A stretch of 64,000 nucleotides of DNA from Roseobacter fucihabitans (GCF_014337925.2 NZ_CP143423.1:3688501-3752500), one strand, 5' to 3'; positions 1 to 9,205 are shown, counted from the stretch's first letter. The notes: generated by a model not told the origin, from the sequence alone. Numbers and translations: made by a program.

Positions 1-50
1 TCGGGCAGTGGCAGGCACAGACAATGCAGGGTGACGCGATCGGATACCGA

Positions 51-521
51 TCATGCCTCGCCTTGATCATAGCGCTGCTTCATTTCATCAAGATATTGCG
101 CCACGCGCGCCTCAAATCGTTGATCCAGGCTCGTTTTTCCAAGTTTCAGAGGTTGCAGCAAAACACGCGCGGCGAAGGTAGTCGCCCGCAGATCCACCTC
201 AAAAAGAACACGCGTCTTTTCCGCTGACAACGCGACCAGGCTAAGGCGCGTATCGCCCTGCACGCCCTGCGACACCAGAATGGCACCCATGCGCGCAGGC
301 GGATCAAAGGCGACTATTTCGACATCGACCGCGCGCATGCCCCCTGCCAACTCAACGCGCACGTGCCATTTCAGGCCCGCACCGGGACCCACCGGGTCGT
401 CCATCCGCGCTACATCCGCGCCGCGCCGCCGCAGCGCAGCTTCAAGCGCGTCAAACTCAGATAACATTGCAAAAACAACAGCAATCGGCGCATCGATCTC
501 CTGTTGCGTGGAAAATTTCAT
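51..521 (-). CDS. SRPBCC (START-like) family protein
   Basis: 156-residue protein with the layout of the SRPBCC/polyketide-cyclase fold: an N-terminal strand (MKFSTQQEIDAP) leading into a helix (VVFAMLSEFDALEAAL), a central antiparallel sheet and a long C-terminal helix (LDQRFEARVAQYLDEMKQRY). No signal peptide or membrane segment is visible, so it is probably cytoplasmic. Such proteins bind small hydrophobic ligands, but no ligand can be inferred here. It lies 37 bases downstream of the NAD+ diphosphatase gene on the same strand, so the two are probably co-transcribed. Fold call is moderately firm; function is unknown. Confidence 0.8.
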   Translation of the reverse strand: MKFSTQQEIDAPIAVVFAMLSEFDALEAALRRRGADVARMDDPVGPGAGLKWHVRVELAGGMRAVDVEIVAFDPPARMGAILVSQGVQGDTRLSLVALSAEKTRVLFEVDLRATTFAARVLLQPLKLGKTSLDQRFEARVAQYLDEMKQRYDQGEA

Positions 522-558
522 ATCAACGTCAGCCTTTCATGCCCGACCCAATGTCCGG

Positions 559-1527
559 TTAATCCAGCCTGTCTGCAAGCCAGTTTTCCAACAGGAAATG
601 CGCAATCGCGCCCTTGCGCGCGGGCAGGATTTTGGGGTGATCGCCGGCAAAAACCTGCATCATATCCTCGCGGCTGATCCAGAGCGCGTCTTCGATCTCC
701 ACCGGATCAATCGTGATTTCATCACTGAGCGCCACGCCCGCACAGCCAAACATCAAGGACGCCGGAAACGGCCAGGGCTGGCTCGCCAGATAGCTGACCT
801 GCCCGATACGCACACCCGATTCCTCGAACACTTCACGCCTGACCGCCGCCTCCAGGGTCTCCCCCGGCTCCACAAAACCCGCCAAAAGCGAGTACATCCC
901 CTCCGGCCACCCCGGCGACCGCCCCATCAGGACGTTGTTGCCATGGGTAATCAGCATGATCACCACCGGATCTGTGCGCGGGAAATGGGAGGCACCACAG
1001 GCCGGGCATTTGCGCTGCCAGCCGCCTTGAGTGATCTGAGACTTTTCGCCGCACCTGGCACAAAACCCATGACTTTCGTGCCAGCCAAAGACCGCCTTGC
1101 CCGTCGCCGCCAGCTCCGCTTCGCGCGGCGTCAGCCAGGTCATGACCCGGCGCAATTCGGCAAATACCATCGTTTCGGGCAATTCGGGGTGATGCTGCTC
1201 GGACGGGTCCAGAAAGCCGCCAAGGCTCTCGGCATCCAGATCATCCGGCTCCCAGGCAGACAGATCACAGGCGAAACGCGCGGCTCCGTCTTCCTTGCCC
1301 AGATAGATGCCTTCCAGGCTGGCTTGGGCCAATACCGGATGATCCATCGGCAACAGCGCAAGGCTGGCCGGGTTTTCATTTTTGATCAAAGGCTTGCCAC
1401 GCCAGAACAGAATAGCACGGGCCGCCGGGTGGCGCGCGGCTGCCGCAAGCGCATCCGCATCATCACGCAGCGCGCCGTCCCGGTCCAAAGCGGAGCCCCC
1501 AAATGTAACCGTTTCCGCGTGTTTCAT
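559..1527 (-). CDS. nudC: NAD+ diphosphatase (NADH pyrophosphatase, Nudix)
   Basis: Hydrolyses NAD(H) to NMN(H) and AMP; the family also removes NAD caps from RNA. A zinc ribbon is visible (CARCG followed by CPACG about 15 residues later), then a complete Nudix box (GFVEPGETLEAAVRREVFEESG) and, after it, the NADH-pyrophosphatase signature SQPWPFPAS. The reading frame extends 30 bases further upstream, but the ATG at 1527 is preceded by GGAGG at good spacing and begins MKHAETVTF, so that start is preferred (322 residues). It heads a probable two-gene unit with the SRPBCC gene downstream. Divergent from cpdB. Confidence 0.95.
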   Translation of the reverse strand: MKHAETVTFGGSALDRDGALRDDADALAAAARHPAARAILFWRGKPLIKNENPASLALLPMDHPVLAQASLEGIYLGKEDGAARFACDLSAWEPDDLDAESLGGFLDPSEQHHPELPETMVFAELRRVMTWLTPREAELAATGKAVFGWHESHGFCARCGEKSQITQGGWQRKCPACGASHFPRTDPVVIMLITHGNNVLMGRSPGWPEGMYSLLAGFVEPGETLEAAVRREVFEESGVRIGQVSYLASQPWPFPASLMFGCAGVALSDEITIDPVEIEDALWISREDMMQVFAGDHPKILPARKGAIAHFLLENWLADRLD

Positions 1528-1673
1528 ATCATCCTCCGCTTGGCGGAGAACTGGCACGCACCCTGTGATCTTGCAAGTTCAAAGCATCATCGCGTGATCT
1601 CTGCCCTTGCCAACCCCTGCGTGATCTGTTGGAAATCAACTCGTGTATTAGTTGATAAGCAACCTTTGAGGAA

Positions 1674-3545
1674 ATGACCAAGATCGCCTTCGCATCTGAT
1701 CCCAATACCACAGACGCAACATTGACGTTGCGACTCTTGGCGACGAGCGATCTTCATATGCAGTTGATTGCCTATGACTACGCGAATGATCGCACCACGT
1801 CGGGTGACAGCCTTGCACGACTGGCAAGCGTCATACGTCAGGCCAGATCGGAAGCCCAAGTCGCAAATGCAATTTGCCTGCTGGTGGACAATGGCGACAC
1901 GCTTCAGGGCACACCTTTGGGGGGGTATCTGGTCGATCATCCGGTCGCCGCGCACCCCATGATCGCCGCGATGAACGCGCTTGGATATGACGCCCTTGGT
2001 ATTGGGAACCATGATTTCGATCATGGGTTGGATCATCTCTCGCACTGCCTCGCACAGTCGAAGGCACCGGTTCTTTGCGCTAATCTGCGATCTGGCAAAC
2101 TGCCGATGGTGCAGGGGTTCACGGTACTGGAACGGAGTTGCACAACCTCTCTGGGTGTCGCGCACACCCTGCGCATCGGCATCGTATCCGTTTTGCCGCA
2201 ACAGACCGCAGCGTGGAATCGCCATCAGCTGGAAGGACAGGCGGAGGTGGACCCGCCCCTGCCCGCTCTCAGCGCTGCCGTGGCGGCTGCGAGAGCTGCG
2301 GGTGCAGATGTCATCATCGTCCTTGCTCATATGGGTATTGCTCAATTTGATGAGGGCGAGGATGCCCAGAATCAGATCGCCGAAGTTGCAAGGGTCAAGG
2401 GCGTCGACGCCGTTGTCGCCGGGCACACACACTTGCGATTTCCCGGCCCCGATCATGGTGATGTCACGGGAATCGACTGCGACACTGGCATGATCGGTGA
2501 TGTTCCGGTTGTCATGCCCGGTTGCAGCGCATCCGAACTCGGTGTGATTGATCTGAGCCTCAGCCAAACAGGCCCGCAAACCGGTTGGCGCATTTGCGCA
2601 CGCGCGTCGGTCTTGCGCAAGCCAGACGGCGCATCCGCGACCGATCGCACCATCGAAACTCTGGTGCAGGACGCGCATGACAAGACCCGCGCGCACCTGC
2701 GCCAACCGGTGGCGGCGCTGTCGCGCCCCATGCACAGCTATTTTGCCCTGGCGCAACCGAGCCCCATCCCCGCGATGATCGCGGCAGCAAAAAGGCTGGC
2801 GATTGAGCGCGCCGTTGCAGGCACCGAAATGGCGCAACTCCCGCTGCTCGCAGCGGTGGCGACCACGGCGACAGGCGGCTTCGACGGGCCGGAGAATTTT
2901 GTCTCACTGCCCGCAGGACAGTTGGAAAGACGCCATATCGCGGGCCTCATTCCTTACGCGAATCAGGTTTGGGCGGTCAGGGCCTCTGGGGCCCGCCTGC
3001 GGGATTGGCTGGAACGCTCCGCCTTGCTGTTCAATGTATTATGTCGCGATGTTCCCGATCAGATGCTGGTCGACCCAAAGGTACCGGGTTTTCGGTTCGA
3101 CGCGATCTATGGGCTGACCTATCAGATTGATCTGGCGTCGCCACCCCGCTTTGACGCAGCGGGCCGCGCCATCAGCGGGGCGGCGGGGCGCGTGCGTGAT
3201 ATCCGCTGGCAGGGGGCACCGCTTGATCCCGATCAGGAGTTTTTGGTTGCCGTAACCGATCACCGCGCGGGCGGGGGCGGCGCATTTCGCGCTTTCAATG
3301 ACGCGGACACGATGGTGCGCGATGAACTCGCTCTGGATCAGGCGCTGATCGACTACCTCAAGGACCCCGACTGCGCCGTCGAGCCGGCATGTGACCCGTG
3401 GCATTTCAAATCGGGCACGGGAATGAGCGCGTTTTTGCACACGGCACCGGATGCCCTCAATCATCTAGGCGATATTGCGAGGATGCGCCCGGAGGCTTGC
3501 GGCTATTCCGCGGATGGTTTCATCAGACTGCGCCTGCATCTTTAG
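1674..3545 (+). CDS. cpdB: 2',3'-cyclic-nucleotide 2'-phosphodiesterase / 3'-nucleotidase
   Basis: Two-domain 5'-nucleotidase-family enzyme of 623 residues. The N-terminal calcineurin-like metallophosphoesterase domain shows its metal-binding motifs in order: SDLHMQ, the GDTLQG region, GNHDFDHG, AHMG and GHTHLRF. The C-terminal nucleotidase domain includes the NQVWAVRASGARL region. CpdB normally acts in the periplasm on 2',3'-cyclic nucleotides and 3'-nucleotides for phosphate and nucleoside scavenging. Here no convincing signal peptide precedes the catalytic domain (MTKIAFASDPNTTDATLTLRLLATSD), which is odd. The start codon has GAGG only two bases upstream, so the true start is not certain, but no in-frame alternative precedes the metal motifs. 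Confidence 0.9.
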   Translation: MTKIAFASDPNTTDATLTLRLLATSDLHMQLIAYDYANDRTTSGDSLARLASVIRQARSEAQVANAICLLVDNGDTLQGTPLGGYLVDHPVAAHPMIAAMNALGYDALGIGNHDFDHGLDHLSHCLAQSKAPVLCANLRSGKLPMVQGFTVLERSCTTSLGVAHTLRIGIVSVLPQQTAAWNRHQLEGQAEVDPPLPALSAAVAAARAAGADVIIVLAHMGIAQFDEGEDAQNQIAEVARVKGVDAVVAGHTHLRFPGPDHGDVTGIDCDTGMIGDVPVVMPGCSASELGVIDLSLSQTGPQTGWRICARASVLRKPDGASATDRTIETLVQDAHDKTRAHLRQPVAALSRPMHSYFALAQPSPIPAMIAAAKRLAIERAVAGTEMAQLPLLAAVATTATGGFDGPENFVSLPAGQLERRHIAGLIPYANQVWAVRASGARLRDWLERSALLFNVLCRDVPDQMLVDPKVPGFRFDAIYGLTYQIDLASPPRFDAAGRAISGAAGRVRDIRWQGAPLDPDQEFLVAVTDHRAGGGGAFRAFNDADTMVRDELALDQALIDYLKDPDCAVEPACDPWHFKSGTGMSAFLHTAPDALNHLGDIARMRPEACGYSADGFIRLRLHL

Positions 3546-3587
3546 CCCAGAGGCTTGCGTCCCGGCGCGCCCTTGCCTATATCCAGC

Positions 3588-3690
3588 CTTGAGAGGTTGG
3601 CGCGGGCGAGCGCCTCGCCAACCCGGTCAGAGCCGGAAGGCAGCAGCCGTAACGAGCCCCGCTTGGGTCGTTGTCCAGCCTCTCACCCGC
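3588..3690 (+). ncRNA. ffs: Signal recognition particle RNA, bacterial small (4.5S) type
   Basis: The hallmark apical region is present: GGTCAGAGCCGGAAGGCAGCAGCC followed by GAGCCC, which forms the GGAA-capped SRP54/Ffh-binding hairpin with its symmetric internal loop. The outer arms close: GAGAGG at 3591-3596 pairs with CCTCTC at 3679-3684, giving a hairpin of about 100 nt, the usual alphaproteobacterial small form. Position upstream of dnaX is also a common arrangement. Ends are estimated from the stem. Partner is Ffh in co-translational membrane targeting. Confidence 0.93.
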
Positions 3691-4119
3691 CTCTCATCCA
3701 TTGGCTTTGTCCTGGATCGCCACGACATCCGCAGCGAGATGACATCACCAAGATGTCGCCCCTTTGCTGGCAAGCACGCGCCATCCGGCAAGCCATGCGG
3801 GCACCGCCGGACCTGGGCCCCCTCTCCGCTAACCGCGCAATCGAACCTTGATCGGCTTCCCGCGCCAAAAAAATCCAATGACCGCCCATTTCCCAGGGGC
3901 TTTTGATCTTGCGGAACTGTCCCGCAGGCATCGATGTACAGGTGGATCAGATACCAAAAACACCGCCTCTGCTAGGATGACTGGTTGCCAAATACGCTAT
4001 CCGGCTCCTCCTCAACCAACAGGTCGGGGTCAATGCAACCTGTTCAATGCCACCGCAGCTTCCAGATACCTTGAACCTTACCGCTTGCATCTCATCGCCG
4101 ACGCGCCATCTAATTCTGC
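3691..4119. other. Intergenic region, no gene recognised
   Basis: About 430 bases between the SRP RNA and the DUF202 gene. Short open frames on both strands have no recognisable domain and no ribosome site. No tRNA, repeat or strong hairpin was seen. It may hold the DUF202 promoter. Confidence 0.5.
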
Positions 4120-4482
4120 ATGTCCAAAAGCAATGAAATGGCCAAAGAGCGCACCCATTGGGCCGAAGACCGCACGGTTCTGGCAAATGAACGTACTTTC
4201 GCAGGGTGGATGCGGACCGGCATGGCCTGCGTGGCGATTGCCCTCGGGCTTCGGGCTCTTTTTGCCCCGTTTGAACCGGATTGGGTGCCAAAATTTGTGT
4301 CATCCCTGTTCATATGTATTGCCGTCTTCACTTTCTGGGCGGCCCGCCGTCAGGCATGCGCAACCCTAAAAAGGTTGGATCAACATGATGCACAGGCGCA
4401 ACCGACGCTCTATTTTACCATATTGAGCCTGACGCTGAGCCTCGCATCGCTGGCGACGGGCGGTATTCTTTTGTGGCTCTAG
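4120..4482 (+). CDS. DUF202 (YidH-like) membrane protein
   Basis: 120 residues with the DUF202 signature near the N-terminus (ERTHWAEDRTVLANERTFAGWMRTGMA) and three hydrophobic segments at about residues 30-48, 56-75 and 96-118. This places it in the inner membrane. The molecular role of the family is not established. No clear ribosome-binding site precedes the ATG at 4120; a second ATG seven codons in would also keep the whole domain. It sits 68 bases upstream of dnaX on the same strand. Confidence 0.85.
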   Translation: MSKSNEMAKERTHWAEDRTVLANERTFAGWMRTGMACVAIALGLRALFAPFEPDWVPKFVSSLFICIAVFTFWAARRQACATLKRLDQHDAQAQPTLYFTILSLTLSLASLATGGILLWL

Positions 4483-4550
4483 TTTACGTCCTTGGGCGGG
4501 GCGCATACCCTGAGGGTTGAACATCGAATCCCCTGCCACAAGGCCATTGC

Positions 4551-6317
4551 ATGAGCGATACGGAAAAAACTCAATATCAGGTGTTGGCGCGCAAGTACCG
4601 GCCGGAGACATTTGCCGACCTTGTGGGCCAGGACGCGATGGTGCGCACGCTGAAGAACGCCTTTGAGGCGGATCGGATCGCGCAGGCTTTCGTGATGACG
4701 GGTATCCGTGGGACCGGCAAAACGACCACGGCGCGGATCATTGCGAAGGGCATGAATTGCATCGGAACGGATGGTGCCGGCGGGCCGACAACCGATCCCT
4801 GTGGGGTCTGTGAGCATTGCACCGCGATCATGGAGGGACGTCATGTCGATGTGATGGAAATGGATGCCGCCTCCAACACCGGCGTGGCCAATATCCGCGA
4901 AATCATCGATTCCGTGCATTACCGGGCCGCGTCAGCGCGATACAAAGTCTATATCATCGATGAAGTGCATATGCTGAGCACCGGGGCCTTCAACGCGCTT
5001 TTGAAGACGCTCGAAGAGCCGCCCGCCCATGTGAAGTTCATTTTTGCCACCACAGAAATCCGCAAAGTGCCGGTGACGGTTCTGTCGCGGTGCCAGCGGT
5101 TTGACCTGCGCCGGATCGAGCCGGAAGTGATGATTGCCCTGATGCGCAAGATCGCGACATCTGAAGGGGCCGAGATTGCCGAAGATGCATTGGCGCTGAT
5201 CGCGCGGGCGGCGGAAGGGTCGGCGCGCGATGCCACGTCGCTTCTGGATCAGGCCATCAGCCATGGGGCTGGTGAGACCAGCGCGCTTCAGGTGCGTGCC
5301 ATGCTCGGGTTGGCGGACCGGGGGCGTGTGCTCGACCTGTTCGATATGATCCTGAAGGGCGATGCGGCGGGGGCTTTGAGCGAATTATCCGCACAATACG
5401 CCGAAGGGGCGGACCCGATGGCGGTGCTGCGTGATCTGGCCGAGATTACTCATTGGGTGTCGGTTGTAAAAATCACGCCGGAGGCTGCGGAAGACCCCAC
5501 CGTTTCGCCGGATGAGCGCAACCGGGGGCTGGCCATGGCCGAAGCCTTGCCGATGCGTGTTCTGACGCGGTTGTGGCAGATGCTGCTCAAGGCCCTGGAC
5601 GAGGTGGCAAGCGCGCCAAATGCCATGATGGCCGCAGAAATGGCGATCATCCGGCTGACGCATGTGGCCGATTTGCCCAGTCCGGAAGAGTTGGTGCGTA
5701 AACTGCAAGGCGCAACGCCTCCCTCGACGCCTGCGCCCGGTCGCAGCGGTGGGGAACCTGCACAGGGTGCAGGCGCGCGTGCCGCGGGCGGGGGGGCCTC
5801 GGCTATCGCCTCGGCCCGCACCAACGCAAGCGGGGGTGGTGGCGCGGCGACCGCGCAGGCGCTTGATGTGGATGCGTCCCTCGCCAGATATCCAACCTTT
5901 GAGCATGTGGTTGAGTTGATCCGCGCGAAAAAGGATGAAGTCTTGCGGCTCCATGTGGTGCAATATGTGCGGCTTGTAAGCTATCAGCCTGGCCGGATTG
6001 AATTTGAGCCCACAAGTAATGCACCCAAAGACCTGTCGCAGCGGTTGGGAAGGCAATTGCAGAACTGGACAGGAAACCGATGGGCCATTTCCGTCGTCAG
6101 CGAAGGTGGCGGCAAGACAATTGATGAGATCGAAAACGCGCAGAAATATGCGCTCGAAGCGAAGGTCAATGAGCACCCTCTGATGCAGGCGGTCTTGGCG
6201 CAATTTCCCAAAGCCACAATCAAGGACATCCGCACGCCCGATCAGATCGCCGCCGCCGCCGTGCAGGAGGCCTTGCCGGAAGTCGAGGATGAATGGGACC
6301 CTTTCGAGGATCGATGA
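4551..6317 (+). CDS. dnaX: DNA polymerase III subunits gamma/tau
   Basis: Clamp-loader ATPase that assembles the sliding clamp at the replication fork. AAA+ features in order: LARKYRPETFADLVGQ at the N-terminus, Walker A GTGKTTTA at about residues 54-61, a zinc module (CGVCEHC, with an earlier Cys), Walker B DEVHML near residue 140 and the SRC sensor-1/arginine-finger region (TVLSRCQRFDLRRI). A low-complexity Ala/Gly/Pro hinge at about residues 390-430 separates this from a C-terminal tau-type domain. AAGG lies 8 bases before the ATG. It forms the conserved dnaX-ybaB-recR series with the next two genes. Confidence 0.97.
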   Translation: MSDTEKTQYQVLARKYRPETFADLVGQDAMVRTLKNAFEADRIAQAFVMTGIRGTGKTTTARIIAKGMNCIGTDGAGGPTTDPCGVCEHCTAIMEGRHVDVMEMDAASNTGVANIREIIDSVHYRAASARYKVYIIDEVHMLSTGAFNALLKTLEEPPAHVKFIFATTEIRKVPVTVLSRCQRFDLRRIEPEVMIALMRKIATSEGAEIAEDALALIARAAEGSARDATSLLDQAISHGAGETSALQVRAMLGLADRGRVLDLFDMILKGDAAGALSELSAQYAEGADPMAVLRDLAEITHWVSVVKITPEAAEDPTVSPDERNRGLAMAEALPMRVLTRLWQMLLKALDEVASAPNAMMAAEMAIIRLTHVADLPSPEELVRKLQGATPPSTPAPGRSGGEPAQGAGARAAGGGASAIASARTNASGGGGAATAQALDVDASLARYPTFEHVVELIRAKKDEVLRLHVVQYVRLVSYQPGRIEFEPTSNAPKDLSQRLGRQLQNWTGNRWAISVVSEGGGKTIDEIENAQKYALEAKVNEHPLMQAVLAQFPKATIKDIRTPDQIAAAAVQEALPEVEDEWDPFEDR

Positions 6318-6398
6318 GCGCAATTACGCGCGCCTCTTGCCCCAAGCGGGCCTAACCCGCATATAACCGTTAACAGAAATACGAAAAAGGACGACAGG

Positions 6399-6743
6399 AT
6401 GCTCAAAGGATTAGGTGGTCTCGGCGATATGGCCGGTATGATGAAGAAGGCCCAGGAGATGCAGGGCAAGATGGCTCAGTTACAAGAAGATATGGCCAGC
6501 CTGATGGTCGAAGGGTCGTCGGGCGCCGGTCTGGTAAAAGCCACCTGCACCGCGAAAGGCGAGCTGAAGACGCTGGATATTGATCCGTCGATTTTCAACG
6601 GAGATGACAAGGAAGTCGTGGAGGATTTGATCCTTGCCGCGATCAAGGATGCACAGACAAAGGCCTCCGAACGTGCACAGCAAGAGATGGCGAAACTGAC
6701 CGAAGGGCTGGGATTGCCCGCCGATATGAAGCTGCCGTTTTAA
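6399..6743 (+). CDS. YbaB/EbfC family nucleoid-associated protein
   Basis: 114 residues of the usual YbaB size and layout: an N-terminal helix rich in Met, Lys and Gln (MMKKAQEMQGKMAQLQEDMA), a central sheet (VKATCTAKGELKTLDIDPSIF) and a C-terminal helix (DLILAAIKDAQTKASERAQQEMAKLT). The family forms small dimers that bind DNA without strict sequence preference. The ATG has AAGGA with suitable spacing. It is placed between dnaX and recR, the standard neighbourhood, and is probably co-transcribed with both. Confidence 0.93.
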   Translation: MLKGLGGLGDMAGMMKKAQEMQGKMAQLQEDMASLMVEGSSGAGLVKATCTAKGELKTLDIDPSIFNGDDKEVVEDLILAAIKDAQTKASERAQQEMAKLTEGLGLPADMKLPF

Positions 6744-6792
6744 GCCGCGTGTTGAATAGGGCGCGCGGGCAGGCGCGCCGGAGCCCGCGCGT

Positions 6793-7386
6793 ATGAGCAG
6801 CACCAAGGACATCGACGCCCTGATTGATCTGATGGCGAAGCTGCCAGGCCTTGGGCCGCGCTCGGCCCGGCGCGCGGTGCTGCACCTCATTCGCAAACGC
6901 AGCCTGCTGCTCACGCCGCTGGCGGATGTCATGCAGACCGTCGCCGCCACGGCGCGCGAATGCCTCAATTGCGGCAACGTAGGCACGCTGGATGTCTGTG
7001 ACATCTGCACCTCAGAAAAGCGCGCCAATGGCGAATTATGTGTGGTGGAGGATGTCGCCGACCTCTGGGCGATGGAGCGGTCGGGCGTGTTCAAAGGGCG
7101 GTATCATGTGCTGGGCGGCACTCTTTCCGCGCTTGATGCGATCGGCCCGCAGGAGTTGCGCATCCCGCGCCTGATCGACCGGGTGCCGTCGGAAAATATC
7201 ACCGAGGTGATCCTCGCGCTCAACGCCACCATCGACGGGCAAACCACCGCGCATTACATCGCCGATCAGCTTGAGGATCAGGTACGCCTGACCTCACTGG
7301 CGCAAGGCGTCCCCATCGGGGGAGAGCTGGATTATCTGGACGACGGCACAATTACCGCCGCCATGCGGGCACGAAAACCGCTCTAA
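6793..7386 (+). CDS. recR: Recombination mediator protein RecR
   Basis: 197 residues, normal length for RecR, which with RecF and RecO loads RecA at gaps. Visible features: an N-terminal helix-hairpin-helix ([20 protein letters not shown]), a four-Cys zinc finger (CLNCGN then CDIC), a Toprim domain beginning at [15 protein letters not shown], and the Walker-B-like C-terminal region ([16 protein letters not shown]). It follows the YbaB gene by 49 bases and ends 6 bases from the convergent RidA gene. Confidence 0.97.
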   Translation: MSSTKDIDALIDLMAKLPGLGPRSARRAVLHLIRKRSLLLTPLADVMQTVAATARECLNCGNVGTLDVCDICTSEKRANGELCVVEDVADLWAMERSGVFKGRYHVLGGTLSALDAIGPQELRIPRLIDRVPSENITEVILALNATIDGQTTAHYIADQLEDQVRLTSLAQGVPIGGELDYLDDGTITAAMRARKPL

Positions 7387-7392
7387 TCAGGC

Positions 7393-7734
7393 TCAGGTAT
7401 AAGCCGCATCCACGATGATCTCGACCTTCAACTCGGGACGCGCCAGTTTGGCTTCGCCGCAAGCGCGTGCGGGCGCGTAACCCTCGGGCACCCAGGCATT
7501 CCAGACCTCGTTCAAACCGGCAAAGTCACTCATATCGGCAAGCCAGATGGTGGCACGCAGCATGTGTTCACGTGAAGACCCCGCCTGGATCAACAAAGCG
7601 TCCAACCGACGCAGACACTCTTCGGTCTGCGCCTGGATCGTCTCGCCTTCGCCCACCTGACCGGTGATATAGGCCACACCCTGATGTTTTACGATCTTCG
7701 AGGATCTGACACCGGTTTCAATACGTTCGATCAT
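7393..7734 (-). CDS. RidA family protein
   Basis: About 113 residues from the preferred ATG at 7734, which has AAGGA eight bases upstream; longer in-frame starts lack this site. The YjgF/RidA fold is clear: [45 protein letters not shown] and a C-terminal stretch with [20 protein letters not shown]. The region contains the conserved Arg (MLRATIW) used by RidA proteins to deaminate reactive enamines. It belongs to a paralogue subgroup, so exact substrate is not known. Convergent with recR. Confidence 0.88.
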   Translation of the reverse strand: MIERIETGVRSSKIVKHQGVAYITGQVGEGETIQAQTEECLRRLDALLIQAGSSREHMLRATIWLADMSDFAGLNEVWNAWVPEGYAPARACGEAKLARPELKVEIIVDAAYT

Positions 7735-7824
7735 GTTGGGTTCCTTGCGCTGGGTCATGTTGCGCTTGAATGACGCGAAACCGCGCAGAGCACAAGGCGG
7801 CATCACGACCCCTCAAATGCAAAT

Positions 7825-7854
7825 GGCCGCCTGCCCCTCCCGAAGCAGACGGCC
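7825..7854 (-). terminator. Hairpin downstream of the decarboxylase gene
   Basis: GGCCGCCTGC at 7825-7834 pairs with GCAGACGGCC at 7845-7854 (one mismatch). It lies 26 bases beyond the stop of the decarboxylase on the minus strand. The following minus-strand sequence is only moderately T-rich, while the plus-strand side has CTTTTC, so it may be bidirectional or a weak terminator. Confidence 0.45.
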
Positions 7855-7879
7855 CTTTTCCACCGCGATAGGGTCTCGT

Positions 7880-9052
7880 TTACAAAACGACCACGTCAAG
7901 AGGTGGAAACCCGTTGAAGCCGATCGACGAATAGCTGGAGGTATAGGCCCCACAATTGCGGATCACGATACGGTCGCCATCCCGCAAGGCCAAAGGCAAT
8001 TGCACAGGGCGTTTTTCGTAGAGGATGTCGGCGCTGTCGCAAGACGGACCGGCAAGCACGCAGGGGCCTGTTTCACCCCCATCATGGCGGGTGATGAATT
8101 GATAGCGGATCGCTTCGCCTTCGGTTTCGGCCAGCCCGGAAAAACGCCCCACATCAAGGTAAACCCAGCGATGCAAATCATCCTCGGACTTGCGCGACAC
8201 CAACATCACTTCGGCCACGATATGCCCGGCTTCGGCCACCATGCCACGACCCGGTTCCGCCATGATCTGCGGCACATCGCCGAAACGGGCGCGGATCGCC
8301 CCCATCACAGCCGCCGCATAGGCGCGGGGGGCCTGTATCGTCTGGCCATAAAACGCCGGAAAACCGCCGCCGATATTGAGCAATTGCAAATCGTGGCCCG
8401 CAGCGCGCGCGGCGTGCCAAAGCGGTGCGATCTGATCCAGAACCGGGTTCCAGAACGCGGCCTCGCGGGTTTGCGAGCCCACGTGGAAGGATAGCCCGTA
8501 GGGTTGCAGGCCAACGGCCACGGCATGATCGAGCAAAGCTGGCAGGGAAGAGGCAGAACATCCGAATTTCCGGCTAAGCGGCCAGTCGGCAAGCGCGTTT
8601 TCGACGATCAGACGCACGTAGACCCGCGCGCCGGGCGCGTGTTTGGCGATCTTGTCGAGCTCTGCCTCGGAGTCGGCGGCAAAGAGGGTCACGCCCGCGC
8701 TGTGGGCAAAGGCGATGTCGGAGGCACGTTTGATGGTGTTCCCGAAGGAGATCGAGGACGCCTTGGCACCCTGCCCCAGGCAAAGCTCGATTTCCTGACG
8801 CGAGGCGGCGTCGAAACCGGAACCCTTCTTGACCAATGTGCGAATGATTTCCGGTGCCGGGTTCGCCTTGACCGCGTAATGGATGTGCGCTTGACCGAGG
8901 CCCGCTTGCAGCGTGTCATATTGCGCGGCGACGCGGTCCCGGCTGATGACCAGGGTGGGTTTGTCAAAACCGTTCGCAGCGATGAAGGCGGCGGCGGCAT
9001 CGGCGAATACGGGAGCGGCGGCGCGTAATGCGCCGGGGATTGTAGCGTTCAT
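7880..9052 (-). CDS. Ornithine/lysine-type PLP decarboxylase (fold III)
   Basis: About 390 residues of the alanine-racemase-fold group IV decarboxylases, which make putrescine or cadaverine. The PLP lysine lies in YAVKANP near the N-terminus, a glycine-rich phosphate loop in LNIGGGFP, the EPGRGMVAEAG segment in the middle, and the substrate/dimer motif GPSCDSADILYE with the catalytic Cys near the C-terminus. This last motif fits ornithine decarboxylase rather than diaminopimelate decarboxylase. The ATG at 9052 is chosen because GGAG lies six bases upstream; an in-frame ATG two codons earlier is not excluded. A structured leader lies upstream. Confidence 0.92.
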   Translation of the reverse strand: MNATIPGALRAAAPVFADAAAAFIAANGFDKPTLVISRDRVAAQYDTLQAGLGQAHIHYAVKANPAPEIIRTLVKKGSGFDAASRQEIELCLGQGAKASSISFGNTIKRASDIAFAHSAGVTLFAADSEAELDKIAKHAPGARVYVRLIVENALADWPLSRKFGCSASSLPALLDHAVAVGLQPYGLSFHVGSQTREAAFWNPVLDQIAPLWHAARAAGHDLQLLNIGGGFPAFYGQTIQAPRAYAAAVMGAIRARFGDVPQIMAEPGRGMVAEAGHIVAEVMLVSRKSEDDLHRWVYLDVGRFSGLAETEGEAIRYQFITRHDGGETGPCVLAGPSCDSADILYEKRPVQLPLALRDGDRIVIRNCGAYTSSYSSIGFNGFPPLDVVVL

Positions 9053-9120
9053 GGTCATCTCCAAAGAGCAGGTGGGGCGTAAACCCCAGAAGTCGTTTCA
9101 AGAGACGTTACCGTCGCTAC

Positions 9121-9205
9121 ATAAACGCGGGTCAGTCGGAAACCGACCGGCCAGAGGCGCGTGCGTTGGCGTCTGTGAATCGGCGTTTATCCTCTTTGAA
9201 GATTC
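9121..9205 (-). promoter_or_regulatory. Structured 5' leader of the decarboxylase, candidate speF motif
   Basis: On the minus strand the leader holds an 8-bp long-range pair, ATAAACGC (9190-9183) with GCGTTTAT (9128-9121). This closes around a GCCA...TGGC pair and a compact GTCGG-TTT-CCGAC hairpin. The alphaproteobacterial speF RNA motif is known from leaders of ornithine decarboxylase genes, and location and architecture fit. I could not compare with the family model, so the name is an inference. Confidence 0.45.

Noticed and set aside
280-1677. 465-codon open frame on the plus strand
   Set aside because: Antisense to the SRPBCC and nudC genes, both of which have clear family motifs; no ribosome site.
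1587-2837. 416-codon open frame on the minus strand
   Set aside because: Antisense to cpdB, whose metal motifs are complete; composition typical of a mirror frame.
7825-7854. Another copy of the hairpin mini-element (has GCCCCTCCCG)
   Set aside because: Flanks and stem do not match the family, and it lies just downstream of a gene, so a terminator is more likely.
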